Shown one piece after another: positions 41,357 through 53,088 of a stretch of 64,000 nucleotides of DNA (its first letter is position 1; each line of letters opens with the position of its first letter). A program made the position numbers and the translations under genes. The stretch covers positions 434,001-498,000 of the forward strand of contig JAGVVL010000015.1 of assembly GCA_018287875.1 (NCBI GenBank). The letters are read 5' to 3'. The notes beneath the pieces were generated by a model, which was not told the origin of the DNA, searched no databases, and was given only the letters and a program-made list of their open reading frames with translations. This stretch comes from Nigrospora sphaerica (Eukaryota; Ascomycota; Sordariomycetes; Amphisphaeriales; Apiosporaceae).

Positions 41357-44300
41357 GTACTTGGGGTTTGGCGAACTGGAAATCCTTAGCCTTGCTGCGA
41401 TTTGGTGTTCTTTGGCTGTATTGCCTCTTCACGGGAATCATGTCCCGAACCAGATGGAGGAGTACACCAAAGCTCCCAGGAATGCTGATTCTAGGCAAGG
41501 AGAGGAGAACGCTGGAGTTTGGGCCCTGCTCCAGGCAGACACCTTAGGTGTGTGGATTGAGATAAATAGATTTCCCTTCAACAGGAACATTAGGCTGGCT
41601 GGTTTAGTGGTAACACAGCTCCCGGGCAGTTATTATAAGTCCTCAACTCAGCTGGGTCCGATTTCCCCCAGAATGAGGGACCCAGGGCGAGAGAAGACTG
41701 AGGTTCCATTCCTTAACCGGCCATCTTGTTGTTTTACAATTATTACTCATCTAGCCCAGCTGCCCATTTTTATACGCCCGCAGGACCCTGTGCATTAAAT
41801 CCGGAACTCTGCTCAGCCCGGCTCGTCTCCATGGCTGTTAGAGTTGACTATGGTGAGCGTGAAGGTTCTCATCTACACTAGCCTAGGCATCACGTAGCCG
41901 GAATCTCGATCATTACCTTAACTCTGGTCCTCGGTGTGGGCTTTGCAGATGTCTTTCTGTTTTATCAGGGCGTCCAGGTATGCCACGCTTCTGCAGTCTT
42001 ATTTTACAGGATGTGGAAAAGAAACGGATGATAAAAATCGAAGTGCCATAAACCCTAGTTTAGTCATGCTGGGTGATACAGGGCAATGCACCCCTCCCGC
42101 CCCTATTCACAGTGACACTGCCTGCAGAGAGAAGCGTGGCCAAGCCGTTCTTGACCTCTATGGGTATAGCCACTGTCAGCTTCGGTTTAATGTCAAGCTA
42201 GCGCTGTTTGTCGTTCAGGCAAGACTCAGGCCCCCTTTCCGGTCCGTATCCACTCGGTATCGATGATCGAATGACAGTGGTGATTGCCGCCAGGAAACAG
42301 ATAGCGGCATGGCCCGGGGACGAGAATGGACGGAAAGAGGATGCAAAGACTATAAGTAGGTTAAGACTCGATGGCAGTAGTGAGATACTTCCCTGAGCCG
42401 GTTGAAACTACAAGTTTATGCATTTAGAAATATTGTATCAGGTGGTCGGGAGGGCCCGTGACCTCTGATCCGTCGGCTGTGAAACCGCGGCTGCCCGAAA
42501 CAGAGCGAGGAGGCGGCCAGCTCTGAACTTGAGGGAAGTCTTTTACCCATCTTATGACTCCTATAAGAAGTCCTCGGATTTGCGTCAAGTACAAGAAAGA
42601 ACAGCCGGGATTGCATGCTTTGTCCTCCCCCTTCACTGTCATCCTGACTCGCTCGCTTCTTCGGGATGACTCCCGCAGCCTCTTTACCTTTGTAGTGACC
42701 TTGAAGCATACTGCCGAGGCCAAACCCAAGAATGCTTTTTCTCGTTATATGGTACAACTGAAGAGTCACGTGGGATCGCCACTATATCAAATTTCACGGG
42801 CCGAATAACGAAAGCAGGTCAGAGCGGCAACCACAACACTAAAAGCGCCGAAAGTGATGTCAAGTACGCGAAAGACATGGGCTCACGGCATTCCCCATCA
42901 CCCTAACAGTGGAGGACCTGAGCTCGAACTAGGCTGAGGCCTTTGCCCAAAGGCTGTGTGAGGCGTCTAAGGACTTTAATTCGTGCTGGAGCCTGGCAAC
43001 TACCAGGGTTGCTATGCCTGCGGTTAGCCTGCAGGCATAGCAGGTCCCTGGGGCGCGAGTTCGCGTGGTGGACGGCGTCCTCAGCCGGGATACGACCCAG
43101 CCGGAGGATGACAATAACAACATGTCGGCGCCTTCTCGTGCCGGGCCATGAGCACGCGGGAGCGCTGCGCTGACCGGCCCGCAGTTGTCAGCGCTGCCAG
43201 GGACGCCGTCAACTACGCCGTCGTCGTCGCCCCCGCCGTCACCCACGCTAACGTCAAGGTCTACGGTGTGTAGACCGGCAGGGAGCACTGAAGGGCTTGC
43301 CCGCCCAGTTAGGGAGCGAGAAATTTGTGTGCTTGTGCTCCCGCATGTTGGTGGTAAGCAGGAGTCAACCACATGTGCTCGTTTACGATAGGCATATCAA
43401 TTACAGTCCCATACGATCTGGGCATCGGATTTTGCCAACTGACCCCAACGTCCATAGCGCGTGCATTGATTGAAACGCACGATCTCGCATAGCCCGAGTC
43501 CAAATCATGATCGTGTTCATCCATGCCTCATCGTCCCCCGGCACGGCATCTCCACTGCCGAGACATCTCAAGCTGTCGTTCCCCCTCCCTCCCCGCATCT
43601 CCGAGCCGGCCTATGGCCGTGTCTTTCTACTCTTTCCCAATTCGTGGGGCTTATGCGGGGAAGGGCCACCAGGCAGCGGCGCAGCCCCCAGACTCGTCAG
43701 CACGGAATGTACGGGCGGGGAGAGGGACGGGCAGCACTCGGCTTGCATGTTCAATCCCCTGATCATTCAAGGAGGGCATCCCGGCGTCGTCGGTGGTGGT
43801 GGCCTGCGGGCGGGCCGGATTGGCTCGGTTTTCCTTCGGGGTCGCACACGGGCCAAGAAGCCAAGGGACGCGGCCGGTTGCTGATTCGTCTGCGCCTGCG
43901 TGGGCTCGTTGGGGAAGATGAGGAGATGGAGAGGAATGGCCAAGCGTTGACGCGGCGCCGCGAAGCCGTCGACGTAGGAGCGCCCGGCAGATGATGGTCG
44001 GCCTGCTGGCTAACCCGGATGGTGAGACGTAGGGTTCAACCGGCGGCCGGGGACGGTATTTCGGCCCAGGGGGGAAAGCGGCAACATGAGGCAGTCTTGC
44101 TTCAAGCTGGGATCCGGGGGGACAAAGGACAATGGCCTTGGGTCGACTCCGGACGATCTTGACCGATGATCTTTGGAGAAGACTGGGGAAGCTGGGAAGA
44201 AGCTCTGCATGAACCGGTGCTAACGACGTCAGACAACCCGACGAATGGCCGGCATACCCGGCATACAAGAACATCGGCGAGGCATTGGCATGGGATTCAG

Positions 44301-45819
44301 TGCCAAATACGACCTTGAATGCTGGACGCTTGCATGCCATGCCCTGGGATGCCATCCAGTGAGTGGGTGTACGTGTGCATGCTATGGATGCCAACGCAGT
44401 CCGGCGGGCGTTGCTTCCAACTTGCAGTCGCGTCGCTCTTGCTTGATGCATCCACCATTCATTGCCCAGACAATTACCCCAGATCTAGCCCCGCACTATC
44501 CAAACCCGCCCGCCCTTCCGACTCTCCATTACCCATCTCGACCATCCACTGCCACTACGTCCATCCCACATCCCTGCGCCGGCCAGGCGACCTGCTGAGG
44601 TCCTGACTCCTGCCATGGATATTGTCCGCTCTCAGGGGAGCAGGTCCAAGTGCCTGCTGTCCCTTCCATTGCCTGGCCGGTCGGCAACCGGTTCCGGACT
44701 CCCAGGCACACCAAACGCCGGTCGCAGATGGTACCGAACCCTCCGCTCTGCCCTCCACCAATCCTGTCCCACCTCCTCGACGTATCCCCAGGCTTCCGGG
44801 GGAAAGCTGACAGGGCTGGGCTGACGCCCATGTCGTTCCACCCCCGCAATCCGCTATTTAGGACTTGCATCCAGTCAGGGATACCACCAGCGGCCTAGAC
44901 CAATTACGCGAGGCACGACGCCGACCGAGTGGAACCCCATCAAGACCTCGACATGCGCCAGCGAACTCTGCGAGCCGCAAGCGGCATCTAAACGGACCTT
45001 TGAAACGGATCTGCAAGGCCGCGCTTACCCAGCGCTGACATGCTCTGTGTGCGCTTCAGGGTTGGCAGAGTCGGCCTCTCCAGCCTACGCTGCTGATCGC
45101 GAACCACTGTGGCCTTGATGGGCGGTTTACAGCCGCCTTTTCGTGCTTCCAAGATTAGCATCTGTCCGATATGGACACCAAACATGCAGCTCGTTGATAA
45201 TCTACTCATTCGTCCGTGGCGTCACCAGACAGCAGCCCAAACTGCCTCACTGTCTGCGTGCCTTGTCTGCGCAACGACCGTCTCTCGCTCGCTCTTCCTT
45301 CTGCTCCCACCCAACAAACCCGCCGCGTTAGCTCATCCTTGAGCATCGCTCACCTCACCCGGGCCACCCGGACTCTGACGAGAATCCATCTTATTTCCAA
45401 CCGTGCGGAGACGTTGCATATTCACCCGTCATATGACATCGCCCAGCACAACTTCCATTGGCCGTCGCTTTGCCCATTGGAGCCGTTGCGAGAGGGGCTT
45501 CGGATAACCTGAAGTGATCATCACTGCCACTATCGTGGCACGTTTGGGTGGCCTGTGATTGGGCCACAGCTGCCATTGAGCGAAACGCGGGGAACAACGA
45601 CAGCCTGGGCGTCGGGCGTTTCTTGACCGAAAGCACAGCATGCCTGCACCCTGACGTCGGACATAAGAAGCACAGCATCGCCGTGCTCTATCTACTCCCT
45701 GGCCTTCACTTTTTCTCCTCACTTCGAAGCGGCCGGTTCATTCGAGGGTTGTGAGAACTTGAGTGACTGCTACTGAATGCTCTGATCATATTTACACGTT
45801 TCTGACGCAAACCATCATC
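41357..45819. other. 4.5-kb stretch upstream of alcohol oxidase
   Basis: No intact gene is recognised. It contains a strong inverted repeat (43003-43051) and a short frame at 43148-43273 that might be a gene remnant. A 266-codon minus frame (43651-44451) lacks any family feature. The right end should hold the alcohol oxidase promoter. Confidence 0.4.
43003..43051. repeat. Inverted repeat / hairpin
   Basis: Perfect 11-bp arms GCTATGCCTGC (43011-43021) and GCAGGCATAGC (43031-43041) flank a 9-nt loop. Outer 6-bp arms CCAGGG (43003-43008) and CCCTGG (43046-43051) extend it with a small internal bulge. Role unknown. Confidence 0.75.
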
Positions 45820-48755
45820 ATGGGCGCCCTCCCGGAGGAATTTGACATTATTGTCTGCGGCGGCGGTAGCTGTGGCTGCGTCGTCGCCGGTCGGTTCGTC
45901 TTCGTTGTCTTTATGTCCCCTCTTGATCCGCTTGGCGTCCTGTCCCCTGACTCCGGTTCACTCGCACTCGCCTCCTATTCTACTTAACCATTTCCCCCAC
46001 ACGCGGTTGCTTTACCACTGCAACAGTCATTCTCATGAGCAACCATGGTTCTGATTCACTCATACTACGAATTAGCTACACTTGTTTCCCTGTATCACTC
46101 AGATTCACTTACATATTTGCCACCCCATTCTTTGCACACCATTCTATGCTTCTAGCTGTGTCCACCATGATGTGTCGACTGACCGAGTGTGTCGTTCCAG
46201 CCTCGCCAATCTCGATCACAACCTCAAGGTGCTTCTCATCGAGGCCGGTGAGAGCAACCTGAACAATCCCTGGGTTTTCCGGCCGGGTGTCTACCCGCGT
46301 AACATGAAGCTCGACTCCAAGACGGCTTCTTTCTACGAGTCACGCCCGTCTAAGTGGCTCGCCGGCCGCAAGGCTGTCGTACCATGCGCTCACGTCTTAG
46401 GTGGTGGGAGTTCTATCAACTTTTTGGTGAGTATTTGCAACCCTTAACTGTTTCTTTCGTTTGGTCATGTGTATCTGGCAAGACAAAAATGAACCAGACA
46501 TATACAACGGCTGTGTTTCCGCCTCCGCCATGATGTTAGGATGAGTGACCTTCTCATAAACTCGGAATAACAGCCCCTAGATGTATACTCGTGCTTCCGC
46601 CTCAGACTACGATGACTTTCAAGCCAAAGGTTGGTCCACCAAGGAGCTACTTCCGTTGATGAAGAAGCATGAGACGTATCAGCGAGCGTGCCACAATAAG
46701 TATGCATTAGCCCCGTGATTTCTCTCGAGCCCAGGATGATTCCATTAACAACCTTTAGGGACGTTCATGGCTTTGAGGGCCCCATAAAGGTCTCCTTCGG
46801 AAACTAGTAAGCTTCTCATGGAAACAATTGCCCATGGTCAGAAAAGCACCTGGACTGACTTAAACAGCACTTACCCGATCAAGGACGACTTCTTGCGTGC
46901 AGCCGAGTCACAGGACATTCCATTCGTCGATGACTTGCAGGACTTGTCCACCGGACATGGTGCTGAGCACTGGCTGAAATGGATCAACCGTGATGTGAGT
47001 ACAGCCGACCCCTTTATCTTCCACTTTTGCCTTTGTTTGCATCGTGCTAACAGGCGCCGTGGCAACAGACCGGGCGTCGTAGTGATAGTGCCCACGCGTA
47101 CGTCCACTCGACGCGGTCCAAGTATTCGAACTTGTACCTGGCGTGCAACACCAAGGTAGACAAGGTCATCATCGAGAACGGCCGTGCCGTGGCTGTGCAG
47201 ACGGTGCCCACGAAACCACTCTCGCCTCGTCAGATGAAGCCCCGAATTTTTCGGGCTCGCAAACAGATTGTGGTCTCGGCCGGCACGCTGTCATCGCCGT
47301 TGATCCTGCAGCGATCGGGTGTAGGTGACCCCGAGAAGCTCAGGGCGGCTGGCGTCGAGCCCAAGGTCAACCTCCCCGGCGTGGGGCTCAACTTCCAGGA
47401 CCACTACCTCACCTTCTCGGTGTTCCGGGCCAAGCCCGAGACGGAGAGTTTCGATGACTTTGTCAGGGGTGTGCCCGAGGTGCAAAAGAGTATGCCTACC
47501 CTTTCACATATGCCAATCTCATAGCTATTCACCCACGAAGCCGTCGCAAAACAAGAAATACAGTCAGGCTGACAGAGGACTACAGAGGTCTTTGATGAAT
47601 GGGCGCTCAAGGGTACCGGCCCCTTGGCCACGAACGGAATCGAAGCCGGTGTCAAGATCCGGCCCACGCAGGAGGAGCTCAAGCAGATGGCTTCCTGGCC
47701 TACGCCACATTTCAAGGACGGGTGGGAGACGTACTTCAAGAACAAACCAGACAAGCCGGTGATGCACTACTCGGTGATCGCGGGGTGGTTCGGCGACCAC
47801 ATGCTAATGCCGCCGGGCAACTTCTTCACCATGTTTCACTTCCTCGAGTACCCCTTCTCGCGCGGCTTCACGCACATCCGGTCGGCAGACCCGTACGAGG
47901 CTCCCGACTTCGACACTGGCTTCATGAACGACGAGCGTGACATGGCGCCCATGGTCTGGGGTTACATTAAGTCACGCGAGACGGCGCGGCGCATGGACGC
48001 CTATGCGGGCGAGGTGCAGAACATGCACCCCTTCTTCGACTACTCGTCGCCCGCCAAGGCCTGCGACATGGACCTCGAGACGACCAAGCGCTATGCCCTG
48101 CCCGGCAACCTGACGGCCGGCCTGCAGCATGGCAGCTGGAGTACCTACCTGCCCAAGTGCGACCGCCCGCCCCAGGTCAGCGTCCTCAACTCCAACAAGG
48201 CCGAGGTGCGCGAGGAGCTCCAGTACAGTGCCGAAGACATCAAGGCCATCGAGGAGTGGGTCAAGCGCCACGTCGAGTCGACGTGGCACTGCCTGGGTGT
48301 AAGTTGACTTCTTCCTCCCCCCCCCAGGGCGAATGCTAGCGAGAAGAAATCAAAAGGCGCAGTACTGGGGGCGAAATGTTGACATGGGGAACCATGAACG
48401 CGCAGACGTGCTCCATGGCACCCAAAGAGGGCAACAGCATCGTCAAGCACGGCGTGCTGGACGAGCGCCTCAACGTCCACGACGTCAAGGGTCTCAAGGT
48501 GGCCGATCTGAGCATCTGCCCCGACAACGTCGGGTGCAACACGTACGTTCCCCCCTCCGCGTCCGCCCCCGAAGGAATGCCGCACACACGAGACTGACCC
48601 GGGATTACCCTCCCAGATACTCGACGGCGCTCCTCATTGGCGAGAAGTGCGCCATGCTCGTGGCCGAGGACCTGGGCTACTCGGGCGACGCCCTGGAGAT
48701 GAAGGTGCCCTCGTACGATGCTCCCGGCGAGATGAAACTTCCGCACCGCCTGTGA
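45820..48755 (+). CDS. Alcohol (methanol) oxidase, GMC flavoprotein
   Basis: Nine exons join in phase (45820-45893, 46201-46426, 46581-46699, 46759-46806, 46868-46994, 47069-47489, 47586-48298, 48406-48542, 48617-48755) to give 667 residues, against about 663 for yeast AOX. This FAD enzyme of the GMC family oxidises methanol and short alcohols to aldehydes and hydrogen peroxide, normally in peroxisomes. Diagnostic segments are EEFDIIVCGGGSCG (FAD-binding), NNPWVFRPGVYPRNMKLDSK, VLGGGSSINFLMYTRASASD, HGAEHWLKWINRDTGRRSDS, LPGVGLNFQDHY, GPLATNGIEAGVKIRP, YPFSRGFTHI, TWHCLGTCSM and CPDNVGCNTYSTALLIGE. The TWHCLG segment provides the active-site His. The C-terminus is HRL, a weak variant of the SKL-type peroxisomal signal. 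The first intron is long (307 bp). In filamentous fungi such enzymes are linked to methanol released from pectin or lignin. The gene appears intact. Confidence 0.96.
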
Positions 48756-51376
48756 GCTGGGGGTTGTGGAGGAAAACGGGAAAAGGGGGGAAGGGGGACA
48801 GGCGCCGGGGGTGCGTGATGGGGATGGGAGCCATACGGCTGTACTGTACCTACCATGGGAATCAAATTTTCTGTTACTTCTACACCTGCACGTGGACCGA
48901 GATCGAGCGTGTTTGGGTGTTTCCGCGGATCGCCATGCATGCTGTCGTCACCAGGGGGGCCTTCACACTGGACCAATGCTACACTACCCCTGTCCAATGA
49001 TGCTTTGTTCGAGCGGTGGCCCCAGGGTTTCTCTAACCCTTTCAAGCACCCCGGGTGCAGGCGAACTCCTCATATATAAGATCTATCGGATGCGAGGAGC
49101 GCCCACTGATCCGCAGAGCCTTTGGTGGCGCTCGACATCCTATGGTCAAGTACTTCATCTAGACCCATCACATCAGGCCTGGTTACGCGAAGGGGTCCAT
49201 CGATCTGCCACGCTTTCTTTCTTCCCATCATCGCCCAGACAAGGACAGGTGTACCCAATTACTTATATATGTAAGGCGCACACAGTGGGAGGGAAGGGGT
49301 AGTAACGGAAACCCCGATCGCGCAGTTCCCACGCCTCATGTCTCACCGGCACGAGCTCCTGCGACTGACGGGGAAGGAGGGGGGGGTTACACGCATGGCT
49401 CCAGTTTTGTCCACACAAAGTCCCCCTCCCTCGTGCTCGATCTCTGTGTCTCGCGGTGCGACGGGCCATCGGCTGCGTACGTGATCGGGCGCGGGCGTGT
49501 GCGTGGCGTGGCGTTGGAGGGAGGTTTCCGAAGTGGCTGTGAAGATATTAAAACGGATGGGCGACCCGGGGAAGGGGAAGGTGATGTGGCGCAAAAGCAG
49601 CCAGCCGGTTTTTTCTTTCCTCGATCACCCCCCGCCGGCATCTTGCTTCTATTCATAGATACAGGCGTGCACATGTGAGGGCCAGCCGGTTCCCGAGACA
49701 CTGGGTGATTCCTGCAGGAGCTGGAACCTTGGAACTTTTCCCGTTTTCTAGAGCCCAGCCTGATTCTCCATCTCAATTGCCGTATGAAGATTCGAGTGCT
49801 GGCCTGGTTGTTTGGTGAGATTGATCCACGGTGGGCTAGGTCGGTGGGCGCATCCGCTACTTGCTGACTAGGTGGAGGAGGGGTTTGCTTCTCGGGTGTC
49901 ACGAATAGGCCCGTTGAAGGTGAATAGCCCGACTAGATAGAGATGGACTCGGTACCCCATTGGATGCCGAGGGGGTTTATCGCTTGCTTGGATGCTACCC
50001 AAGACGCAGAACGGCTTACGAGAGGTACCACAGCAAGCAAATATCCAATGCATCTTGCAGCCTCGTCGGATCCCCAACATTTGTTCACCATCATGGAACA
50101 ACATTCCCCGCCTGCTTGGAGATGCTGCCGTGACCCCTTAGGACGATGTCTCCTCGGCTTTTATCTAGATTTGTGTCACGTCTGCGAAGCGGCGCTCACG
50201 GGGAGGCATGCCGGCCCCGAGGGTCGGGTCTACACTGACGCGCCGGCCAATCGAGGGCGGACGATGGAGGGTTAACATGCGGGTAGGATATAGGCCTTCA
50301 TCTATCGTCATGCAGCTCCTTGCCCGGTTTCCGCTGGCCCGGCTGGGCGATGCAGCGCCTATCTGGCGATAACCCCTGCCCCCGTCGCCGCCTCCTCGTG
50401 TGCTAAATGTCGTCAGCCCATGGCAGCGTCGGGCACGTTTTGTCGCACTGTCGAACCCCCCCGGGACAGCGTCTCCCCACCTGACAGGCCTCGACGACGG
50501 CTCGCAGCAGCATCGCCTAGGAACCTGATACATGGGGCGGTCGTTAGATTCAGCCGCATAAGTGGCCGGCCGCGCATCGAGGGCCCCCCCTTGAGCATTT
50601 TTAAACCTAGTCTGGACAACGTCAAATGTCCGCCTCCTACTCATCACTATCGTCCTCTTCCCCCCTTGGAGCCCACGCCCACCAGCGCGATACCATTCCA
50701 CTCATTGGCCAACCGGTCGCAATGATGGGAGGGGCGAAAGGATCCAGGGGTCTGGTTCGGCGAATGCGGCGCCGCGTCAAGCGAAGTGCGCGCGTAGGGT
50801 GGAGGTGAGGGAAAGGTGGGTTGAGCCTGCGCCGGTAGGCAACAGTCGCACAATCCACCCACAATATAGGACTTCGGAGATAGCAGCCGAAGTGAGCGCG
50901 GGTATCTTCTGCCGGATATACGATGTGAAACCGATAATGAACGGGTCATCGATTAGTTAAGGTCGAGAATCCTGAGAGAAGAGAAGTGCCAAATCGCCTA
51001 GTTGCCTTTCATCGGGGGCCTTGCCTTGCGGACGGTGGCAACACGCGCGGTGTTTACCGTCAGTGCTTCTTCGCCCTCTCATCTTCGTTTGAGGTGCTGG
51101 GTGAGTAGGAGCTACCTGATGTTCATCTCGTGGGCCTTTCTGTCCCCTCCTTCCGCGTGTGGCCGTTTGCAAAGAAACGCACCAAGGCAGGTGCGCCATG
51201 TTTCTGTTTTTTATATTCATTCGTTGCCGTGACACCCTTTTCTTCGCCTTCCTTCTCCCGGAAAATCCAAGCTCCCACTTCCCTCTCGCCCACACCCTAG
51301 AAACATCATTCTTCCTTCCTCATGTCACCAGACAAATTCGGCTTCCACGGAAATATTACCCAGATCCCAGACGAAC
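48756..51376. other. 2.6-kb gene-free stretch
   Basis: Between alcohol oxidase and the O-methyltransferase, only short overlapping frames are seen, none with a recognisable domain. The right part should contain the methyltransferase promoter. Confidence 0.45.
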
Positions 51377-53088
51377 ATGACGTCCAATCGTTCGCTGCCC
51401 GAGCTGGGCCACGTCGTCTCGTCGTGTGCCAACCAGTTGTATGACTTTTACGAGGATAAGAATATTTCACAGCCGTCCTTCGCCCGCCACGCTGAGCAGT
51501 ACCCTGGTCCTTTCCCGCCGGCCCTCGAGGCTCGTCGTGCGCAGTTACTAGAGGCACTGGATGAACTTCGAGCCCTCGTTCAAGGTCCTACGGGTCATAT
51601 CTTTTCCATGTCTTTCGACACGGTACAGTGCTCCTCCTAGCCTCCCCGGTCTCTTCGTGACTAACCCACACTTCCCTACTGGCAGCCAACCCGGGCCGCG
51701 ATGCTGCAGGTGCTTTACCGCTTCGAGATCGCCAAGCACGTACCTCTAGACGAACCCATCAGCTACGCGGCTCTCTCAGAGCGCTGTGGACTCAGCGAGG
51801 CCCTCACGCGGCGTTACGTCCGTGCCGCCATCGCCAACCGTATCTTCGACGAGCCGACCCTGGGGCTCGTACAGCACAACGCCGTATCGGCGCGGTTGGC
51901 AACGACGACTCTGCACGATTGGGTTGGATTCACGACCGAGGAGATTGGCCCGGCGTCGCTGCACGTGGTCGAGAGCCTCGAGCGCTTCCCGGGCTCCGAT
52001 GAGCCAGCCCAGAGCGCCTTCGCCCTCGCGCACGGCAGCCAGGGCGACCGCGACCTGTTCGCCGTGCTGGTGGCCGAGCCGCGCCGCCTTGAGCGTTTCA
52101 CCACGGCCATGGACTGGTCCATGAACGTGCCGGGCATGGAGCCGGCGCGGACCGTCGCCAGTCTGCCGTGGGCCGACGCGGCCGCCTGCCCGCGCGTCAT
52201 CGTCGACGTTGGCGGTGGCGCCGGCTTCCTGTGCCAGGCGCTGCTCGACCGCTTTCCCGCCATTGAGACGGCCGTGGTCGAGGACCTGCCCGGCGTCGCC
52301 CAGCAGGGAGCCCGCGACGCGGCGGCGGCAAACGGCCGCTTCGGCGCCCGCCTCCGCTTCCAACCCTACTCCTTCTTCGATGAGCAGGTGGTCCGCGGCG
52401 CCGATGTCTACTTCTGGCGCTGCGTCCTACACGACTGGTCCGACCGCTTCGCTATCCAGCTGCTGCGCAACCAGATCCCCGCCCTCAAGACGGGCGCCCG
52501 CCTCCTGTTGAACGAGCGCTGTCTGCAGGCGCCCCAGGCCCGCTCCCACGTAAGCGATCAGTTTGCCCGGTAAGCAAATCTTGCCCCTTTCCCTCTCTCC
52601 CCCACCGCCACTGTGCGAGGCGGCCCAACCGGGCGCCCCAGCTAACCTCAGCCGGCAGGTCTTGCGACATCATGATGGGCATGTGCGCCAACGCGCAGGA
52701 GCGCTCCTACGACGACTGGGTCGCGTTGCTGGCCGCGGCCGACCGGCGCTTCCAAGTGCGCGGCGTCATCAGTCCGCCGCATGCCAGCCTCTCCATCATC
52801 GAAGTTGTGTGGACCGGCGGCGAGGCGCCAGCCGTTCTGCCGCTCGCCGCCGCCGCTACCGGGCCCCAGGACAAGCCGACCGACAACACCAACAAAGAGG
52901 AAGAGCAAAAACACGCCGCCGACGCCGGCGGTCAAGACTACGACTTCGGTTCTGAGGGTACCGCCGTCGAGAACGATGGCCCGTACGCCATGCCGAACCC
53001 TCCCGCCGGCCCCAAGGACGTCGTCGACGTCACCCACGGTGCCGAGACTTGCGAAAGATTGAGCAAGCCGGCCGATGATGACAATTGA
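51377..53088 (+). CDS. SAM-dependent O-methyltransferase with acidic C-terminal tail
   Basis: Three exons, 51377-51622, 51686-52569 and 52659-53088, give 519 residues. The first is followed by a winged-helix-like dimerisation part (SYAALSERCGLSEALTRRYV). The SAM motif VIVDVGGGAGFL is near residues 253-264, and the HDWSD motif with the likely catalytic His near residue 331. Class II fungal O-methyltransferases of this type methylate phenolic or polyketide hydroxyls. The second intron uses the donor at 52570, not the in-frame GTAAGC at 52550; only this choice keeps the frame into RSCDIMMGMCANAQERSYDDW. The conserved domain ends at SLSIIEVVW; about 95 further residues are acidic and Pro/Gly-rich, which is not usual for the family. 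No partner synthase is adjacent. Confidence 0.92.

Noticed and set aside
43651..44451. 266-codon open frame on the minus strand upstream of alcohol oxidase
   Set aside because: No recognisable family; composition resembles the surrounding non-coding DNA.
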